Below the pieces are notes generated by a model. That model ran no database searches. It was given only the letters and a program-made list of their open reading frames with translations, and was not told the DNA's origin. Both the position numbers and the translations under genes were made by a program. From contig CP137667.1 of assembly GCA_037976565.1 (NCBI GenBank), positions 1,508,199 to 1,572,198 on the forward strand: DNA of 64,000 nucleotides. The letters run 5' to 3'. Positions 51,501 through 57,500 of the stretch are shown in pieces. Positions within the stretch are counted from its first letter, which is position 1, and every line of letters begins with the position of its first letter. The stretch comes from Mesocentrotus franciscanus. Its lineage: Eukaryota; Echinodermata; Echinoidea; Camarodonta; Strongylocentrotidae.

Positions 51501-54500
51501 ATAATTATGTTAATCCTGAAAACGATCCTGGATTTGCTAGAAAAAAAATCTAGTGTAAAGACAAATTGTCAACGACAAAAAAGATGAAGACCCTGATTAT
51601 ACGAAATGTGAAAAAAGGGTTGTTTTAATGGAAGAGAAATCACATTTGTTAGATGTGGCGCCTGTCTTATAAATAGCTTTACTATTGATTCAAATCAAAG
51701 GTGCAACAGGATATCGATCACAGATTAAACAGAAAGGAGTTCGTATGTTTGCGATTGATTAGAGGACTTGCGATCAAACTAGATCAATCGCAACTCTTTA
51801 GGACTCTGGTGTCTCACCAGGCACTGCTTTAGGACAATTGCGGATTTTCCTCTTTGAAAATGGCCCTCCTTCGTCAACATATTTATAAGTCTCTATGAAT
51901 TTGAAGATTTGCCGTATACAGGTGCGAATCAGATTGGAACAAATAAAAACAAGTTGGGTTAAAATACTGGCTATGTTGGACACCTCAGTTCAACATACCT
52001 AAGCGAGCAATGATAGAAATGAAATGGGATAAGTGAATAGAAAGGGAGATAGAGGAAAACACATAATATGTTTTATAAACTCATATTGCGGTCTTCAGTA
52101 ATGTACCGTATCCGGACACCTACCCCCTGGACATCCTCCCCCTGGATAACCACCCCCAGTCAACTACCCCCTAGGACAACTACCCCTAGGGCAACCACCC
52201 TCTAGGACGACTACCCCCTAGCAAAACTACCCCCTAGGAAAACTACCCCCTAGGACAACTACCCCCGGACAACTACCCCCGGACAACTACCCCCATACAA
52301 CTACCCCCTACGACAACCATCCTCTAGGATAAATATCCCCGGACAACTATCCTAGGGGGTGGATGTCCAGGGGGTAGGTGTCCGGATACGGTATATTACT
52401 GATGAACGCAGTGCCTCGCACTTGTACTCTCCTTCGTCTCCATAAGATGTGACGTCAGCAATAACTAGAGTTCCGTTTGAGGAGACATAGAAGACGGTAG
52501 AGTAAGTAAACCTTTATACTACGTGATATTTGTGATTTATTTTTTTATTCAAGTTTTAGTTTTAGAGTACTTAAACAATGAATGGAGACATTGGTGCCGT
52601 CAATGGATATAATATATGGAAGATAGCTTAATATAAACGGATTGTCTGAAACAATAAAAAATGATCAAATGAAACTCACATGATCAATGTAGAGCTAGGA
52701 GCGTTCAGGACACTCGTAGTGTAATGAACCCTTCTGTCCCACTAGATTTATGAGGATTAAACATTCAACATTGGGATCTTACGTGTTAGTTCTTTAATGT
52801 AACGTCAAATTTGGTTTAAGTATATTTTATATGAACAAAATTAAAAATTATAGTATCTGATTATGTTTCTGGAAATGCAAAAGCAAAAAAAGAAGGAAAA
52901 ATGACACCATCAATAAATTATATCAGACTGAGTAATTGTGAATGCAGTTAAATCAAGCACTATTGAATCATTTGGGGTCAGACATAACAAACGTCTTTAT
53001 ATCCAGAGGACTGCGGGGGATCTAAATGTGTGCGGGGTGTTCGGTTAGGCTTCATAGATCTTAATGGGTAGGGGTGTTTGGTTAGGCTTCAGAGACTTGA
53101 ATTGGTAGGGGGTGTTCGGTTAGGCTTCAGACCTTTTCATGATGTGTGAAATACCTAGATGGTCAGTTCTATATCATGTAAATCAACGGGTTTATATGAA
53201 TAAGCTTGACGGGTTACGCTTCTGGGACAGGCTCCATTCTACTAAGATTGAAGCTTGAAACGAATTATCCAGCATTAACTTACTTGTTTGAGTTGTATCT
53301 GTAGTATTGGCTGTGAGAAGAGAAAGAAAGAGAGAGGAAAAGGGCAATCATGAGTGTCGTCATTATTTTTTAAAACTATACATACATGATTGATACGTCT
53401 AAGGATCTTTAAAAAAAAAATGAATACTTTTCATCTTAATAGCTTAAAAATTGAAACTCTCATCAAACTTAAGTTACAGGAAGGCTTTTAATATTTATTA
53501 GATTAGATACTTACATTTAGAACACAACAAACATACATTATAAGACCTTATCAGTTATAAGTTAAGCTGACGACACCTCCCCCTCCCTTAGAAATAAAAT
53601 ACCAACCGTCCCAGATTTTTCTCACTTATATCTCATAATAGGTGTTATAAAAAATGTGAATGGTGTGTTTGCGTGTTTTTTCTTCCTAAAGCTCCTTCTA
53701 TAACCAGACACACACTACATGATCTGTCTAAGTCTGATCTTGGAAGAATTTGTGATAGCATTCTATATAAATATTTTAAACATGTAAGATTTTGTAATGA
53801 CCGAGGATCTGAATAGTTATATGAGGATGAAATCTAAATGTCAGCGTATTCTATGCTAAACCTGCTCAGAATGGTTAAATCTAAAATTAATATACAATGA
53901 AACTTTATTTAAAAGTAAAATGTAAAACAATCACTTAAAAGAGGTAATGTTGGAAAATTTAAGAAATATAATTTTATAGTGTGTTATAGTGTGTTATAGT
54001 GTCCAGTGTGTAGCCTGCCCTTCCTATCATGAAACCTTATCGCCGTGCGATCCCGAGCTGGCATGGTTGGTACTATATTGAACAGTTAGCCCCAACGCCA
54101 AGACAGATTGTTTATACTTACTGTCACATATAGGATAGATATCAGCTTGAAATCCTCTCGATGGACAACATCCATGGGTGTTGAATTGAATGATTGTAAC
54201 CGTGGAATTGATGAGGCTTGGTTCGGGTATGGCGTCACCATATATATAGAACTCACTGACCAAAGGTTCCGGTGTCTTGATTGTAACCTAAAACGTAATA
54301 TTGAAAATTAATCGCAGCCATTCATTTAGAACACGAACACTATGGCCCGAATTCACAAAGGAGGTTTGTCGACAAACCTAGGTTTATATGCGTCGTATGA
54401 CGCGTTTCGACGCGTTTCAGACCAAGGTTTATATGTTTATATATATATATATATATATATAGGTCATATGACGCACATAAACCTAGCTTTGTCGACAAAC

Positions 54501-57500
54501 TTCCTTCGGGCCTAAGAGTTTCCAAAGTCACTCTAAGGTTATAACAGTAGCCCTGTTCATCACATTTTGAAATGTACGAACATTTGAATTACATGTTACG
54601 TAATGCTAACATGAACGATATAGGTATTTTGTTTACCAAGCATGCCCAGGGAAGCCTCCTCAGCATCAGAGCTGTTCGTCCTTAAGGCAATTACCATTGC
54701 TTTACAACGTAAAATTATTTCTTGATATCAAGAATTGTTATAGTGAATGATTTCGAATGCAAAAAGATTGCACGAATTCATCCTGAGCGCGCCGTTTTAA
54801 CACTTTTTCCTATTCTGATTTCGAACGCAAGAGTTGTGCAGAAATTCTTCCTGAGCGCGCCGTTTTAACATTTATTCCTATTCTGATTTCGAACGCAAGA
54901 GTTGTGCAGAAATTCATCCAAAGCGCGCCGTTTTCACATTTATTCCTATTCTGATTTCGTACGCAAGAGTTGTGCAGAAATTCATCCTGCCTGGTGTCGA
55001 AAGTCAATGTATCGCGAGAATTCAACTAATGCAAGAATTAATGTTGTCAATTTGCAGTGCATTTACTGTCTCTGTGATATTCCTTGTAGACAATTTGCAT
55101 TTGCATTTGCACACCCCTACGGGCCCTACCCCTCTGTGAAATCAAAGAGATACACGGCAGATGACGACCAACTCACATAATGTGGTGTAGCAAATGCACC
55201 ATGCAACGCGGGTATGGCTTACCCCGTGTTATGCATCTTGCTATATGATATGCGTTGTAGGCACTACACAGGCAGGCCAGAGAGAAACATATTAAATGAC
55301 GATCAACTAACGTAATGCGGTGTAGCAAATGCACAATGCATCGGGTGGGGCCTCCCCCGTGTTAGGTATCTTGCTATATGCAGCAGCCAAACTGACGAGA
55401 ACGTATGTTAATTCTACGCACCACACACAGTCGAGGCATCTCGTGCACTGCAGCATGCATCTGACTGCTACATAGTTACTGGCACAAACCGTCCGATTTT
55501 TCGCGTAAAATATTTACTCAGAAAATAATTATACAAATTCCATGCCAACATAATCATAATTCAAGCTTCTGCTTTATTAGTCTTTTCATGAAAACTACAT
55601 TGAAATCACAACAATAATAACGCAAATAGATCGTGATCATCGAGATCATAACTGACAGAGTTTATTTACGGTGCGCCACTTCATTGCCAAACAGCGTATA
55701 GTATACAAACTCTGTATACCAACAAAAAATATAAAAAAATAGCATATATATCTATTTACCCCACCCCCTAGAATCCCGTGGATTTTCCGCGGGTCCTGCT
55801 AGTACATTATAATAAAAACGCGTCTTTAGAAAATGTAAAACGGCAACATATCACGAAATCATTTCGTGATAAAAATTGTTTGAAAGATTGTCCCTTATGC
55901 AATAAATATGTCCATTGTCTTCTTAATGATTAAATGTAGAATATACTTGTATATTAAGTGAAATAATAACGTCAGGTGTGATATTTTTAAAGCGAAATTA
56001 CTTTTAAAAAGACTTACAAATACTGTAAATGCACAATTTGGCAACATCTCAAATGCACAATTTGGCAACATCTCACAAATTCATTCCTTCCGCGTGATTT
56101 CGTGATATGTTGCCAATTTAATGTTTTTACAATTCGTGTTTTGTAAGTCAATTTAGATCAAAATTTGAACTGACGTGATCAAAAATAGTTTGAAATTAAT
56201 TGCTTAGTAAAAACGTGACTATATTATTACACACGGGGTAATATTTGCTACAGGTTTGCGCATTGTCTATTGGCAACATATCACGAAAGGATTTCTTGAT
56301 ATGTGGCCGTTTACATTTTTGCAAGACGCGTTTTTGTATGTTTTACAACAAGTAATTAAACTAGAACAAATCACGTCCAACATTTTTAATGTAACATTAA
56401 TCAATGGTTTAAATAAACATATGTATAAACAGTACAAAATAAAACAATTCTACAAGGAATATCACAGAGACGATAAATGCACTGCAGATTGGCAACAAGA
56501 ATTCTTGCATTAGTTGCATTCTCGCGATACATTGACTTTCGACACCGCACCGCTCAGGCAGGATGAATTCCTGCACAACTCTTGCGTTCGAAATCAGAAT
56601 AGGAATAAATGTTAAAGCGGCGCGCTCAGTTTTTTGCACAACTCTTGCGTTCGAAATCACAATAGGAATGAATGTTAAAACAGCGCGCTCAGGATGAATT
56701 CGTGCAATACTTTTGCGTTCGAAATCAATCACTATAACAATTTTTTTATATGAAGAAATTAATTCTTAATATCAAGAATTCTAATTCTTAATATCAAGAA
56801 TTACCATTGGTTCACAACGTAAAATTATTTCTTGATATCAAGAAATGATTTTCTATTGTAAAGCAATGGTAATTCTTGATATCAAGAAATAGGAAAAAAT
56901 GTTAAAACGGCTTGCCATACGTCCTCATGGCCCTGCAATTCATTATTACCCCAGCGTATCCATTTACACTTGGGTGGAGAGGGCAAATGTGGATTAATGT
57001 CTTGCCAAAGGACGGTAGTGCCGGGCTTGGATTCGAACCATCAATCCTTGGACTGACCACGACACTTTCAAATCGTGTTGCAATGTTAGTTATTATCAGA
57101 GTATAAGCCGCGGCACAGTGGGCCAGGGAGGAGCTAAAGTGCGCCACAACTCATTTTTGGTGATTTTTTTCTTTCTTTTACTCGTTGAAGAATACCTCAG
57201 TAAAATATTTAATTCCGGTATGCACAATAAGGGTATAAATTTACTCCTTCAAACTTAGACATTAAAGAAAAAAATTGGTAACAAAATTAAAGTGGAAATC
57301 CCTGGAAATCTAAATATTTCCTCTGGATTTATTTTAAAAAAACATGGATAATTTGTCCATTTTTCAGTGAATTACCCTATAATATATTATGGAGATTGTG
57401 TTTCTATCCATTTTCAACCTATTCATGCAGTGAAATGAACTATCAGGAATATGTGAGGGCAATTTCATATCAATAACTCAAAAAATTCATGTTAAATTGA

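Larger units (their letters stand above)
54690..56885. mobile_element. Second foldback element with ~75-bp tandem repeats in its arms
   Basis: The left arm (54690 to about 55090) and right arm (about 56442 to 56885) are inverse copies. Outer TTACCATTGCTTTACAA, then ATTTCTTGATATCAAGAA, then tandem units of about 75 bp with TTTCGAACGCAAGAGTTGTG (four on the left, about three on the right), then CTACAAGGAATATCACAGAG-type inner sequence. The loop holds a Helitron-like 3' end and another inverted-repeat element. No transposase frame. Confidence 0.75.

Noticed and set aside
57005..57110. tRNA gene on the minus strand
   Set aside because: Only the B-box GGTTCGAATCC is present; no A box, cloverleaf or terminator. 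The surrounding conserved body fits a SINE.
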